Assembly: GCF_947487605.1 (NCBI RefSeq)
Contig: NZ_CANKXK010000012.1
Coordinates: 1 to 64,000, forward strand
DNA from: an uncultured Algibacter sp.
Lineage (GTDB): Bacteria; Bacteroidota; Bacteroidia; Flavobacteriales; Flavobacteriaceae
Reading direction: 5' to 3'
Length of the DNA stretch: 64,000 nucleotides
The notes under the pieces were generated by a model that saw nothing but the letters and a program-made list of their open reading frames with translations, had not been told where the DNA came from and did not search any database. Shown piece by piece: positions 6,551 to 15,391 of the stretch. Position numbers and translations under genes: made by a program. How positions within the stretch are numbered: the first letter of the stretch is position 1; every line of letters starts with the position of its first letter.

Positions 6551-8350
6551 ATGGCTAGTATTAAAAACATTGCAATTATTGCACACGTAGATCATGGTAA
6601 AACTACTTTGGTTGACAAAATTATGTATCACTGTCAGTTATTTCGTGAAAACGAAAATACAGGGGATTTAATCCTTGATAATAATGATTTAGAAAGAGAA
6701 AGAGGTATTACAATTACTTCTAAAAATGTTTCTGTAATTTATAAAGACACTAAAATAAATATTATAGATACACCAGGTCACGCCGATTTTGGAGGAGAAG
6801 TTGAGCGTGTTCTTAATATGGCAGATGGTGTACTATTGTTAGTAGATGCTTTTGAAGGCCCTATGCCACAAACACGTTTTGTATTGCAAAAAGCAATAGA
6901 TTTAGGATTGAAGCCATGCGTGGTAATTAATAAAGTTGATAAAGAAAACTGTACACCAGATGAGGTACATGAGAAGGTTTTTGATTTAATGTTTGAATTA
7001 GGTGCAGAAGAGTGGCAACTCGACTTTCCAACAGTTTATGGTTCGGCTAAAAATAATTGGATGAGTGATGATTGGCAAAATGAAACTCAAAATATTGAGC
7101 CTTTATTAGACATGGTTATCGATCATATACCATCACCAAAAATTGAAGAAGGAACAACTCAAATGTTAATAACATCTTTAGATTTTTCATCTTTTACTGG
7201 AAGAATAGCTATTGGTCGTTTAACACGAGGGAAACTAAAAGTAGGACAGAATATTTCTTTGGTAAAAAGAGATAAATCTGTAGTGAAATCTAAAATAAAA
7301 GAACTTCATGTTTTTGAAGGCCTAGGTCGTTTAAAAGTTGAAAGTGTACAAACAGGCGATATTTGTGCTATTGTTGGTCTTGAAGGTTTTGAAATTGGTG
7401 ATACCGTAGCCGATTGGGAAGCTCCTGAGGGCTTAAAAACAATTGCTATTGATGAGCCAACGATGAGCATGTTATTTACAATTAACGATTCTCCATTTTT
7501 TGGAAAAGACGGTAAATATGTAACCTCTCGACATATAAAAGATCGTTTAAATAAAGAACTAGAGAAAAACTTGGCGCTTAGGGTTGAAGATACTGATAGT
7601 GCAGACAAGTTTATAGTATTCGGTCGTGGTGTATTACATTTATCTGTTTTAATTGAGACCATGCGTCGTGAAGGTTACGAGTTGCAAATTGGACAACCAC
7701 AGGTAATTATTAAAGAAATTGATGGCGTAAAATGTGAGCCAGTTGAAGAAATGACCATTGATTTACCTGAAACTGTTTCTGGTAAGGCTATTGAAATGGT
7801 TACTTTACGTAAGGGTGAGATGCTTAGTATGGAAGCCAAAGGAGATCGTATGGTATGCCAGTTTATGGTACCATCAAGAGGTATTATAGGTTTACGTAAT
7901 CAATTACTAACAGCTACAGCAGGTGAGGCTATTATGGCACACCGTTTTAAAGAATACCAACCACTAAAAGGAGGTATTCCAGAGAGACAAAATGGTAGTT
8001 TAGTGTCTATGGAAAAAGGTCAAGCCATTCCTTATTCTATTGACAAATTACAAGATAGAGGTAAGTTTTTTGTAGATCCAGGTGAAGATATTTATGAAGG
8101 TCAGGTTATTGGAGAAAATTCACGAGGTGACGATATGACTGTAAACGTTACCAAAACTAAAAAGTTAAGTAATGTACGTTCTTCTGGTGCAGATGATAAG
8201 GCTAAAATTGTTCCAGCTATTAAATTTTCTTTAGAAGAAGCTTTAGAATATATTCAAAAAGACGAGTATGTTGAGGTAACTCCAAATCACCTAAGGTTGA
8301 GAAAAGTATTTTTAACTGAAGTTGAGCGTAAACGAAATAAAGCATTATAA
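6551..8350 (+). CDS. typA: Ribosome-associated GTPase TypA/BipA
   Basis: This is a 599-residue translational GTPase of the EF-G superfamily that binds the ribosome and helps 50S assembly and stress adaptation. G1 (AHVDHGKT) is at residues 10-17, switch II (DTPGHADFGGE) near 73-83, and NKVDK near 127. Domains II, III and V and the BipA-specific C-terminal domain follow, with the typical RGIIGLRNQLLTATAGEAIMAHRF stretch divided over residues 440-465. Length and motifs are complete. It is monocistronic: a TAnnTTTG box lies 20 bases before it and a clear terminator 25 bases after it. Confidence 0.96.
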   Translation: MASIKNIAIIAHVDHGKTTLVDKIMYHCQLFRENENTGDLILDNNDLERERGITITSKNVSVIYKDTKINIIDTPGHADFGGEVERVLNMADGVLLLVDAFEGPMPQTRFVLQKAIDLGLKPCVVINKVDKENCTPDEVHEKVFDLMFELGAEEWQLDFPTVYGSAKNNWMSDDWQNETQNIEPLLDMVIDHIPSPKIEEGTTQMLITSLDFSSFTGRIAIGRLTRGKLKVGQNISLVKRDKSVVKSKIKELHVFEGLGRLKVESVQTGDICAIVGLEGFEIGDTVADWEAPEGLKTIAIDEPTMSMLFTINDSPFFGKDGKYVTSRHIKDRLNKELEKNLALRVEDTDSADKFIVFGRGVLHLSVLIETMRREGYELQIGQPQVIIKEIDGVKCEPVEEMTIDLPETVSGKAIEMVTLRKGEMLSMEAKGDRMVCQFMVPSRGIIGLRNQLLTATAGEAIMAHRFKEYQPLKGGIPERQNGSLVSMEKGQAIPYSIDKLQDRGKFFVDPGEDIYEGQVIGENSRGDDMTVNVTKTKKLSNVRSSGADDKAKIVPAIKFSLEEALEYIQKDEYVEVTPNHLRLRKVFLTEVERKRNKAL

Positions 8351-8374
8351 AATCACCGATATGGTAGAGAGATT

Positions 8375-8408
8375 AAAAGAGAAATTCCAATGAGTTTCTC
8401 TTTTTTTT
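8375..8408 (+). terminator. Rho-independent terminator after typA
   Basis: The 10-bp stem AAAAGAGAAA (8375-8384) pairs with TTTCTCTTTT (8395-8404) and is followed by an uninterrupted run of T residues to 8408. It ends the typA transcript 14 bases before the next gene, which must then have its own promoter or rely on readthrough. Confidence 0.85.
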
Positions 8409-8422
8409 GTTATTATTGAGAT

Positions 8423-8668
8423 ATGGAATTATTTGGAATTACTGGAACAGAATATATTGGATACTTAGCTTCTTTATTGGTTTTAATTTCATTTACAATG
8501 AAAAATATTAAAGGGTTACGTTTATTAAATATGGCAGGGTGTATTTTATTTATTATATATGGTTTTTTAATGCCAACGTTTCGAATTGGGTTGCCCATTA
8601 TTATTGCTAATTTGGCTATTTTTTCTGTCAATGGATACTATCTAATAAAAAAAGCAGGTAATTCATAA
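8423..8668 (+). CDS. Small YgjV-like membrane protein
   Basis: This 81-residue protein has three predicted membrane helices (about residues 9-25, 33-51 and 54-74). The GYLASLLVLISFTMKNIKGLRLLNMAGCI stretch, divided over two helices, is typical of small YgjV-type inner membrane proteins, which are sometimes wrongly labelled uroporphyrinogen decarboxylase in databases. No catalytic features are present. It sits alone between the typA terminator and the polysaccharide cluster. Confidence 0.65.
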   Translation: MELFGITGTEYIGYLASLLVLISFTMKNIKGLRLLNMAGCILFIIYGFLMPTFRIGLPIIIANLAIFSVNGYYLIKKAGNS

Positions 8669-8724
8669 TATAATCGATTTCTTACGATTCGTATAATTTA
8701 ATTAGACAAACCTAAATCATTTTG

Positions 8725-8732
8725 TATCTTTG
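8725..8732 (+). promoter_or_regulatory. Promoter -7 box before the polysaccharide cluster
   Basis: TATCTTTG matches TAnnTTTG and lies 86 bases before the first flippase gene. There is no TTG at the expected -33 spacing. It is the best candidate for starting transcription of the first block of the cluster. Confidence 0.4.
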
Positions 8733-8818
8733 GTTCATTCTTAAAAGAGGAATAATTAATAAGCACCCTACACTTGATTTTACGACCATATATTTCTAAT
8801 AAAAGGTAATTATATTAA

Positions 8819-10117
8819 TTGAAGAAATTATTAGAATACATAAATAGTAAAGTTTTAATTAAAATTACATCTTTAAAAACAGCTTCCGTTTTTACAAAGA
8901 TTATAGCTGGTGTTTTAACTTCTAAAGCTATTGCTATTTTTATTGGAGCAGAAGGCTTAGCCCTAATTGGGAATTTACGAAACTTTGTTAGCGCTGTTCA
9001 AACTATATCTATTTTAGGTTTTTATAATGGTGCTGTAAAATATATCGCAACTTTTAAGGAGGACACCATTAGGCTTAGTAGAACAATTTCTACAATTTTT
9101 TATGTAGGTTTTATAGCAACTATTTTAGTCTCACTATTATGCTATTTCAATGCAGAGAAAATTAATAATCTCATTTTCCCATTTTATAGTAATTATGCAT
9201 ACGTAATAAAGATTTTTGCCATTGTATTGCCTTTTTATGCGTTGAATATGTTTTCATTTTCCATAATGAATGGGTTTTCAAAGTACAAAATATTAATTGT
9301 AATAAACATTATTGGTCAAATTTTAGGGTTGTCTATAACCTTGCTTCTTATTTATCAAAGAAAAATTGAAGGTGCTTTAATATCTGTGGTAATAGCAGAG
9401 TCTTTAATCTTTTTAATTACGCTTGTTGGCATAATTAATAGGCGCAGTTTAATAGGTCTCATTCAATTAAAAAGAGTCAATTTTAATACTTTAAAGAAAT
9501 TAAGTTCATATTCAACCATGACCTTGTTTTCTGCGGTTCTATTACCAATTGTGGCTATTGCTATACGGTCGTATATTATAGAACATGTTAGTTATAAAGA
9601 TGCTGGGTTTTGGGAGGCTATGACTAGAATTTCGAAATATTATTTAATGTTAGTTAATACCTTAATGGCATTATATATTTTACCAAGATTCTCAGAAATT
9701 GATAGTGCTAAAGAATTCAGAAAAGAAGTTTTTGGTTTTTATAAAACAATAATACCAATTTTTGCAATAGGCTTGTTAGTTATATATTTATTGAAATCAT
9801 TCATTGTTATTACTGTTTTTTCAGAGGAATTTAGACCAGTTGAAGAATTGTTTATATGGCAACTCATTGGTGATTTTTTTAAGGTTATTTCTGTAGTTAT
9901 TGCTTATCAGTTTTTAGCAAAAAAAATGTTTTGGCATTATATTGTTACCGAAGCCTTTTTAGTAATTATCACTTACGTAACAAGTATTTATTTTATAAAA
10001 ATTTATGGAGTAGAGGGTGCTGTAATTGGTCATTTGGTAAGTTATATTATGTATTTTGGGGTTATATTGCTTATATTCGGGAGTTCTCTTTTTGGGATTG
10101 ACGGAGATGGTAATTAA
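8819..10117 (+). CDS. Wzx-type polysaccharide flippase, copy 1
   Basis: This 432-residue protein has about 12 to 14 membrane helices and belongs to the O-antigen translocase (Wzx, MOP/PST) superfamily, which flips undecaprenyl-linked repeat units across the inner membrane. Family stretches include LIKITSLKTASVFTKII near the N-terminus, the EGLALIGNLRNF loop and a VEGAVIGHLVSY segment near the C-terminus. A stop codon lies directly before TTG 8819 and no in-frame ATG follows until well inside the conserved region, so TTG is the start. It is clearly paralogous to the gene at 12294 (shared ITSL, IGxxRN, GVVKY/GAVKY, QFLAKKM and YGVEG motifs). Confidence 0.85.
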   Translation: MKKLLEYINSKVLIKITSLKTASVFTKIIAGVLTSKAIAIFIGAEGLALIGNLRNFVSAVQTISILGFYNGAVKYIATFKEDTIRLSRTISTIFYVGFIATILVSLLCYFNAEKINNLIFPFYSNYAYVIKIFAIVLPFYALNMFSFSIMNGFSKYKILIVINIIGQILGLSITLLLIYQRKIEGALISVVIAESLIFLITLVGIINRRSLIGLIQLKRVNFNTLKKLSSYSTMTLFSAVLLPIVAIAIRSYIIEHVSYKDAGFWEAMTRISKYYLMLVNTLMALYILPRFSEIDSAKEFRKEVFGFYKTIIPIFAIGLLVIYLLKSFIVITVFSEEFRPVEELFIWQLIGDFFKVISVVIAYQFLAKKMFWHYIVTEAFLVIITYVTSIYFIKIYGVEGAVIGHLVSYIMYFGVILLIFGSSLFGIDGDGN

Positions 10118-10187
10118 GAGATGAATTCTTGGTTATTTCTTTATAAATAATCTTTTGTAATTGACTAACTAATTTAATTTTAAACTT

Positions 10188-11159
10188 ATTTTTTCAGTAA
10201 TAAAATATAACTCAGAAAACAAAAAGCAATGGAACGAATTCATTTCTAAAGCTAAGAATGCAACATTTCTTTTTGATAGAGATTTCATGGAATATCATCA
10301 GGATAGGTTTGAAGACTATTCATTAATGATTTACAAAAACAGTAAGCTATTTGCTGTTATACCAGCGAATAGAGTAGGTGAAGTTATTTATTCTCATCAA
10401 GGGTTAACGTATGGTAGTTTTGTATTACTTGAAAGCACAAAATTAATTGACGCTTTTAAGGCTTATAAAAAAGTGTTAGAATTTCTTTTTTTAAATGGAA
10501 TTAAGGTATTGAATATAAGAGTTATTCCTTCTTTTTATAATATTTTACCATCTGATGAAATTCTCTATTTTTTATTTAAATCTAATGCAAAACTTGTTAA
10601 GAGAGATGCAATTATGGTTATTGATTATCGACATAAAATAAAATTCCAAAAGAATAGACGAGAAGGAATTAATAAAGCTGTTCGCAATGGGTTAATAGTT
10701 AAAGTAGATAATAACTTTGCTGAATTTTGGAATGAAGTGTTAATTCCTAATTTGAATAAAAAGCATGGTGTAATGCCAGTACATACGTTAAGCGAAATAC
10801 AAATTTTAGCTTCTCGTTTCCCAGATAATATTAAACAAGTAAGTGTTTACTATAGGGGTAAGATAGTGGCTGGAACTACGGTGTTTTTTACTAAAACAAC
10901 GATACATCCACAATATGTTTCAGGAAAAACCAATAAAAACACTTTAGGTAGCTTAGATTTAGCCTACGATTTTATAATTAACAAATTGTGTAATAATAAG
11001 AGGTATTTCGATTTTAATGCTTCTAGCGAAGAAGGAGGGACAAAACTTAATGAAGGTCTTATTTTTTGGAAAGAAAGTTGTGGAGCACGTACCTTTATAG
11101 CAGATAATTATACTGTAAACACGGAAAATTATAAAAATTTGACACTAAATATTATATGA
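10188..11159 (+). CDS. FemAB/GNAT-like acyltransferase, no ordinary start codon
   Basis: The first ATG (10287) gives 290 residues, but the open frame upstream, back to a stop at 10170, encodes another conserved-looking stretch (YNSENKKQWNEFISKAK then NATFLFDRDFMEYH) that belongs to the family N-terminus. The only possible initiators there are ATT (10188) and ATA (10200). The protein resembles FemAB/BioF2-like acyltransferases of Bacteroidota polysaccharide clusters, with the SHQGLTYGSFVL and KYFDFNAS-like (RYFDFNASSEEGGTKLNEG) stretches. It probably acylates an amino sugar or another cluster product. Its end overlaps the aminotransferase start (ATGA), so the two are coupled. Confidence 0.7.
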   Translation: MFSVIKYNSENKKQWNEFISKAKNATFLFDRDFMEYHQDRFEDYSLMIYKNSKLFAVIPANRVGEVIYSHQGLTYGSFVLLESTKLIDAFKAYKKVLEFLFLNGIKVLNIRVIPSFYNILPSDEILYFLFKSNAKLVKRDAIMVIDYRHKIKFQKNRREGINKAVRNGLIVKVDNNFAEFWNEVLIPNLNKKHGVMPVHTLSEIQILASRFPDNIKQVSVYYRGKIVAGTTVFFTKTTIHPQYVSGKTNKNTLGSLDLAYDFIINKLCNNKRYFDFNASSEEGGTKLNEGLIFWKESCGARTFIADNYTVNTENYKNLTLNII

Positions 11160-12256
11160 TTCCTTTTTTAGATTTACATAAGATAAATACGCGATTTAGG
11201 GATGAAATAAGAGAAGGTTTTGAGGCTTTTTTTAATTCTGGAAGTTATATATTAGGAGAGCAAGTTTCTAAATTCGAGAATGAATTTGCACAATATTGTG
11301 GAGCCAAACATTGCATAGGAGTTAGTAATGGTTTAGACGCCATTAAACTTATTTTGGAGGCCTATAAAACAATAGGACAACTTAATGTTGGTGATGAAAT
11401 AATAGTGCCAGCTAATACATATATAGCGTCTGTTTTAGCAGTTAGTAATTGTGGATTTAAGGCTATCCCTGTAGAGCCAGAATTAGGTACTTTTAATATT
11501 AACCCCAATAATATTCTTAAGCATATTTCTAAGAAAACAAAAGCAATTTTAGGAGTGCATTTATATGGGCAATTATACGATGTTATTCAGTTAGAAGAAA
11601 TTTGCAAAACATACAATTTAATATTGATAGAAGATGCTGCACAAGCTCATGGTGCTATTGGAGTAGATGGAAGGAGAGCAGGTAATGTGTCTAATGCCGC
11701 TGCATTTAGTTTTTATCCAACAAAAAATTTAGGTGCTTTGGGTGATGGCGGTGCTATAACTACAAATAGTCAAGAACTAGATGGCGTAATAAGGAGATTA
11801 AGAAATTATGGAAGAACATCTGCTTATATAAACGAAGTTAAAGGCTTTAATTGCAGGTTAGATGAGATTCAAGCAATGTTTTTAAGGAGTAAGTTAAAAT
11901 CATTAGATGAAGATAATAATATAAGAAGAAACATCGCACGCTATTATTTAAATAATATAAAGTCTGATAAAATTGAGTTACCAGAATGTAATGATATTAA
12001 TAGTCATGTATTTCATCTTTTTGTTATTAGACATAGTTTTAGAGATAACCTAAAAGCCCATTTGAAGAATAAGTGTATTGAAACATCTATACATTACCCT
12101 GTACCAATACATAAGCAAAAAGCATATGCAGAATGGAATGGATTAAGTTTGCCAATAACAGAAAAGATTCATAATGAAGTTTTAAGTATTCCTATTAATC
12201 CATTATTAAATAGCAAGCAGATTGGCACTATTGTTAATGAATTGAATAATTGTTAA
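11156..12256 (+). CDS. DegT/DnrJ/EryC1 sugar aminotransferase (FdtB/QdtB-like)
   Basis: This 366-residue PLP enzyme has the family order: MIPFLDL start, GSYILGEQVSKFE, GVSNGLDAI, the VPANTYIAS loop, EDAAQAHGA and the lysine motif YPTKNLGALGDGGA, in which K binds PLP. C-terminal ETSIHYPVPIHKQKAY is typical of the nucleotide-sugar group. Together with the FdtA-type isomerase at 15742 it should make dTDP-3-amino-3,6-dideoxyhexose (Fuc3N or Qui3N) from the 3-keto sugar. The exact epimer cannot be told from sequence. It is coupled to the preceding acyltransferase by a 4-base overlap. Confidence 0.88.
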   Translation: MIPFLDLHKINTRFRDEIREGFEAFFNSGSYILGEQVSKFENEFAQYCGAKHCIGVSNGLDAIKLILEAYKTIGQLNVGDEIIVPANTYIASVLAVSNCGFKAIPVEPELGTFNINPNNILKHISKKTKAILGVHLYGQLYDVIQLEEICKTYNLILIEDAAQAHGAIGVDGRRAGNVSNAAAFSFYPTKNLGALGDGGAITTNSQELDGVIRRLRNYGRTSAYINEVKGFNCRLDEIQAMFLRSKLKSLDEDNNIRRNIARYYLNNIKSDKIELPECNDINSHVFHLFVIRHSFRDNLKAHLKNKCIETSIHYPVPIHKQKAYAEWNGLSLPITEKIHNEVLSIPINPLLNSKQIGTIVNELNNC

Positions 12257-12293
12257 GACAATTTGACTTAATGTCTTATTTACAAACTATATT

Positions 12294-13595
12294 TTGATAA
12301 ATTTTAAAAGGATATTTAAAGGAAATTTACTATTGAAGATAACTTCTTTAAATACCTTTGTTATTGCCGCCAGACTAATTATTTCACTTTTTGTGCAAAG
12401 AGCTTTAGCAATAGCTGTCGGTGAAGTTGGTATAGCCAAAATAGGTGTAATTAGGAATTTATTGCAAATTCTTACAAGTACTTCATCTCTTGGAGTCTTT
12501 AATGGTGTGGTTAAATATGTATCAGAATTTAGTGATGATAACAAAAAACTTTCAGATTTATTCTCAACAACTTTTGTTTTTGTTTGTATAGGTTCATTTA
12601 TTACCTCTCTTGTAATGTTCTTTGGATCTTCTTGGATTAGCTTCAAATTGTTTAATGATTTAGATTTTATTTGGCTTATAAAATTATTGGCATTCTTGCC
12701 TTTAGTTGTAGGAGTTAATAGGATCTTTCATGGGATTGTTAATGGGCTTTCAGAATATAAAAAATATGCAAAAATTGATTTGTTAGGTTATATTTTATCA
12801 GTCATTTTACTTCTTATATGCTTATATTTTTCTAATATCGAAGGAGTATTGTTTGCAATAACAATAACACCGATAATTCAGTTAATTGTTTTAATATATA
12901 TCTTTGGTTCGGTATTAAAGAAATATTGTCAAATTGTTTATTTTAAATTAAAATTTCCTTATGCAAAGGAACTACTGGCATTTGCTTTAATGTCCTTTGT
13001 CTCCACTATATTGATTAATTATATAGAACTCGATATAAGAACAATGATAACTAACAGAATTAATATTATTGAAGCTGGTCATTGGACAGCAATTAATTTT
13101 ATTTCAAAAAACTACATGTCGTTTTCTTCTGGTATATTTACCCTATATGTGATACCTAAATTTGCAAGAATTTATGATAAACAAGGTTTTTTTAAAGAAG
13201 TGTTATATATATATAAAACATTATTGCCTTTATTTGGTATAGGAATGTTGCTAGTATATATTTTTAGAAATATTATTATTGATTTAATTTATCCAAATTT
13301 TGTTGGAATGGAACCACTATTTAAATGGCAATTAATGGGAGATTTTGTTCGATTGGCTACTTTGGTTTTGGCACATCAATTTTTAGCAAAAAAGATGGTG
13401 ATAAGTTTTGTTTTTTCAGAACTTTTTTCACTGCTAATATTTTATGTTGCTGCCTATTATTTGACAGACATTTATGGAGTTGAAGGAGTTGTACTAGGGC
13501 ATTTTATAAGAAGTTTTGCCCTTCTTATCGTAGTTTTTACTTTAGTTATGATTAAATTTAATTCTAAAAAGAACACGAATAGTGTTAAACATTAA
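12294..13595 (+). CDS. Wzx-type polysaccharide flippase, copy 2
   Basis: The 433-residue product has about 12 to 14 membrane helices and the same family motifs as the flippase at 8819: LLKITSLNTF near residue 13, GVIRNLLQILTSTSSLGVFNG, WQLMGDFVRL, HQFLAKKM and IYGVEGVVLGH. It begins at TTG 12294; the nearest ATG is in another frame that stops at the start site. Two flippases in one cluster are unusual and suggest either two different repeat units or a duplication with divergence. It follows the aminotransferase by 37 bases and precedes the acyltransferase by 21. Confidence 0.85.
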   Translation: MINFKRIFKGNLLLKITSLNTFVIAARLIISLFVQRALAIAVGEVGIAKIGVIRNLLQILTSTSSLGVFNGVVKYVSEFSDDNKKLSDLFSTTFVFVCIGSFITSLVMFFGSSWISFKLFNDLDFIWLIKLLAFLPLVVGVNRIFHGIVNGLSEYKKYAKIDLLGYILSVILLLICLYFSNIEGVLFAITITPIIQLIVLIYIFGSVLKKYCQIVYFKLKFPYAKELLAFALMSFVSTILINYIELDIRTMITNRINIIEAGHWTAINFISKNYMSFSSGIFTLYVIPKFARIYDKQGFFKEVLYIYKTLLPLFGIGMLLVYIFRNIIIDLIYPNFVGMEPLFKWQLMGDFVRLATLVLAHQFLAKKMVISFVFSELFSLLIFYVAAYYLTDIYGVEGVVLGHFIRSFALLIVVFTLVMIKFNSKKNTNSVKH

Positions 13596-13616
13596 GCTGT
13601 AATTAATTATGTGTCG

Positions 13617-14183
13617 ATGATGCTCAAAAGTTTTATAGAGAGAATTATTCTTTTTTTAAGAAAAATTAAATACTCTTTTTTTTCAAACAATAATAATGTA
13701 AAAGGTAGTTATAAATCATATCAACCTGTGGTTATAAGGGGTGTGGGTAAAATAAGCTTTGGCAATAAAGTTTGTTTTGGTGTTGTTAACTCACAAGGCT
13801 ATTATAACAGTTACGCTTATATTGAGGCAAGAACAAATGAATCTTCTATAGTATTTGGTAATAACATCCATATAAATAACGGATTCTCTATAGTTTCTGA
13901 AAAGAGAATAATATTAGGCGATAATGTTTTAATAGGCTTTAATTGCCAAATAATTGATAGTTCATTTCATGATTTAAGAGTAGATAAAAGATTTTTTACA
14001 GACCCTAATCCAAAGGAAGTAATTATTAAAAATAATGTTTTTATTGCTAATAATGTTACGATTTTAAAAGGAGTAACTATTGGTGATAATTGTGTAATTT
14101 CTTCAGGATCTGTAGTTACTAAATCCTTTCCAGAAAATGTTTTAATAGCTGGAGTTCCAGCTAAGATTGTAAGGCAGTTGTAA
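13617..14183 (+). CDS. Hexapeptide-repeat (LbetaH) acyltransferase
   Basis: About 188 residues. After an N-terminal basic stretch (residues 1-35), the sequence forms left-handed beta-helix repeats: IHINNGFSIVSEKRIILGDN, VLIGFNCQIIDSS, a FHDLRVD loop, then VFIANNVTILKGVTIGDN and GSVVTKSFPENVLIAGVPAKIV, the usual ending of WbbJ/Maa-type acetyltransferases. The histidine in SSFHD is the probable catalytic base. It likely O- or N-acetylates a sugar of the cluster. I chose the ATG at 13617; GTG 13611 is also possible. Confidence 0.82.
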   Translation: MMLKSFIERIILFLRKIKYSFFSNNNNVKGSYKSYQPVVIRGVGKISFGNKVCFGVVNSQGYYNSYAYIEARTNESSIVFGNNIHINNGFSIVSEKRIILGDNVLIGFNCQIIDSSFHDLRVDKRFFTDPNPKEVIIKNNVFIANNVTILKGVTIGDNCVISSGSVVTKSFPENVLIAGVPAKIVRQL

Positions 14184-14186
14184 TAC

Positions 14187-15341
14187 TTAATGCTCTTTAG
14201 TAAACGTTTGCCAAGTATCTATGTATTTAGAGGATATTGAAAGATAATCATGCTCTTTTTCAATAAAAGCTCGAGCATTTATTGATATTTTTTCTATTTC
14301 TTTAGGATTTAAAATTAGCCATTCCAATTTTTCGGATATTTTATTTGCGTCTGGTAATGCATTTATTGCTACCGTATTTTCTTTAAGGTTGTAATAGTCA
14401 AGCCATTCTTTTTCAGCTCCTGTAAATACTACTTTTCCTCTAGCCATTGCTTCTAAGGCATTATAACCTTGATCATATGCATATACTTGATCTAAAAGAA
14501 TATGACAGCTTTCATACATTTTTATGTATTCAGCATAGGGTAAGCTTTCAGAAGTAAGAATAGTAATCTTGTCAGCATATTTCTCTTTAATAATTTCTAA
14601 AGCTTCTTCAAATATGGCATTTCCTTTTTTAATATAATTTAGTCTATTAATTCCATGAAAAATCACGATTTTTGAATTTAAATTATTTGAAATAAAGCTT
14701 ATTTTGTCAATGTTAATAGGGTTTGGTATTAGACCTAAATATTTTGGGTGTTTGACTAATGGAATATGATAGTCCATGTCTGAGGAAATTACACCTTCAA
14801 TTTGACTATATACAAACTCATGCAACTTTTTATAACGTTTTGTAATATATTTTAATACGTAGATATAATGTTTTTTTAAACTGGGATTATTCTTAAGTGG
14901 TGTTAATATTGAATACTTAAAAAAATTCTTATTTGAGTATTCAACACTTATAAAATCTGTTCCACAGGATAAAAGAAATAATTTTTTGTTCTGGGAAATA
15001 AGTTTTTTTAACAACCATATTTCAAGCTTAGGATGTGTACTTATACTATTCTCATTTATTAGTTGAACAATATCAAATCCTTTAAGTAGGTGTAATATTT
15101 TGTAAAAGCGAAATGCACTTTCAAATTGTGACAGACTAATTTTAAAGAGTTTAAAAAAAATTTTCTCAAAGAAAAAAAGTAAAGATTTTTCTGGAATTTT
15201 TGGTTTAATATTTATGTCTACAGGGTAGTTCTTAAACCCATCTCCAGTTCCAACTAATAAAACCTCATGACCATGTTTAATAAGTCCTTCTTTAAGAGAA
15301 TTGTGTAACCTGCTGTACTCTCCAATCAATAAAACTTTCAT
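14187..15341 (-). CDS. Glycosyltransferase, GT4-like
   Basis: This 384-residue protein has the two Rossmann domains of GT-B enzymes: an N-terminal MKVLLIGEYSRLHNSLKEGL with HGHEVLLVGTG, and a C-terminal half with VIFHGINRLNYIKKGN, ILTSESLPYAEY and the nucleotide-sugar region LLDQVYAYDQGYNALEAMARGKVV, in which the E of NALEAMA fits the usual GT4 glutamate. It probably adds one sugar of the repeat unit from a nucleotide donor. It is transcribed against the flanking genes from its own consensus promoter and is convergent with the acyltransferase, 3 bases away. Confidence 0.78.
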   Translation of the reverse strand: MKVLLIGEYSRLHNSLKEGLIKHGHEVLLVGTGDGFKNYPVDINIKPKIPEKSLLFFFEKIFFKLFKISLSQFESAFRFYKILHLLKGFDIVQLINENSISTHPKLEIWLLKKLISQNKKLFLLSCGTDFISVEYSNKNFFKYSILTPLKNNPSLKKHYIYVLKYITKRYKKLHEFVYSQIEGVISSDMDYHIPLVKHPKYLGLIPNPINIDKISFISNNLNSKIVIFHGINRLNYIKKGNAIFEEALEIIKEKYADKITILTSESLPYAEYIKMYESCHILLDQVYAYDQGYNALEAMARGKVVFTGAEKEWLDYYNLKENTVAINALPDANKISEKLEWLILNPKEIEKISINARAFIEKEHDYLSISSKYIDTWQTFTKEH

Positions 15342-15362
15342 TAATTATACCTGTCTTTGAGT

Positions 15363-15391
15363 CAAAGATAATTTTTAATGCTTAAGACCAA
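15363..15391 (-). promoter_or_regulatory. Consensus Bacteroidota promoter of the GT4 gene
   Basis: On the minus strand, TTG (15391-15389) is followed after 18 bases by TATCTTTG (15370-15363), matching TTG-N(17-23)-TAnnTTTG. The ATG lies 22 bases after the -7 box. The -7 box forms half of a perfect 15-bp palindrome, TCTTTGAGTCAAAGA at 15354-15368, which could be a regulatory site overlapping the promoter. Confidence 0.65.

Noticed and set aside
7306-7662. 118-residue open frame on the minus strand inside typA
   Set aside because: It is antisense to a fully conserved part of TypA, is rich in Ser/Thr/Pro as expected of a shadow frame and has no family resemblance.
8413-8631. 72-residue minus-strand frame over the YgjV-like gene
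   Set aside because: It mirrors the plus-strand membrane protein codon by codon; the plus frame has membrane helices and family-like motifs and the minus frame does not.
12287-12646. 119-residue minus-strand frame in the second flippase gene
   Set aside because: Shadow of the flippase coding sequence with no domain.
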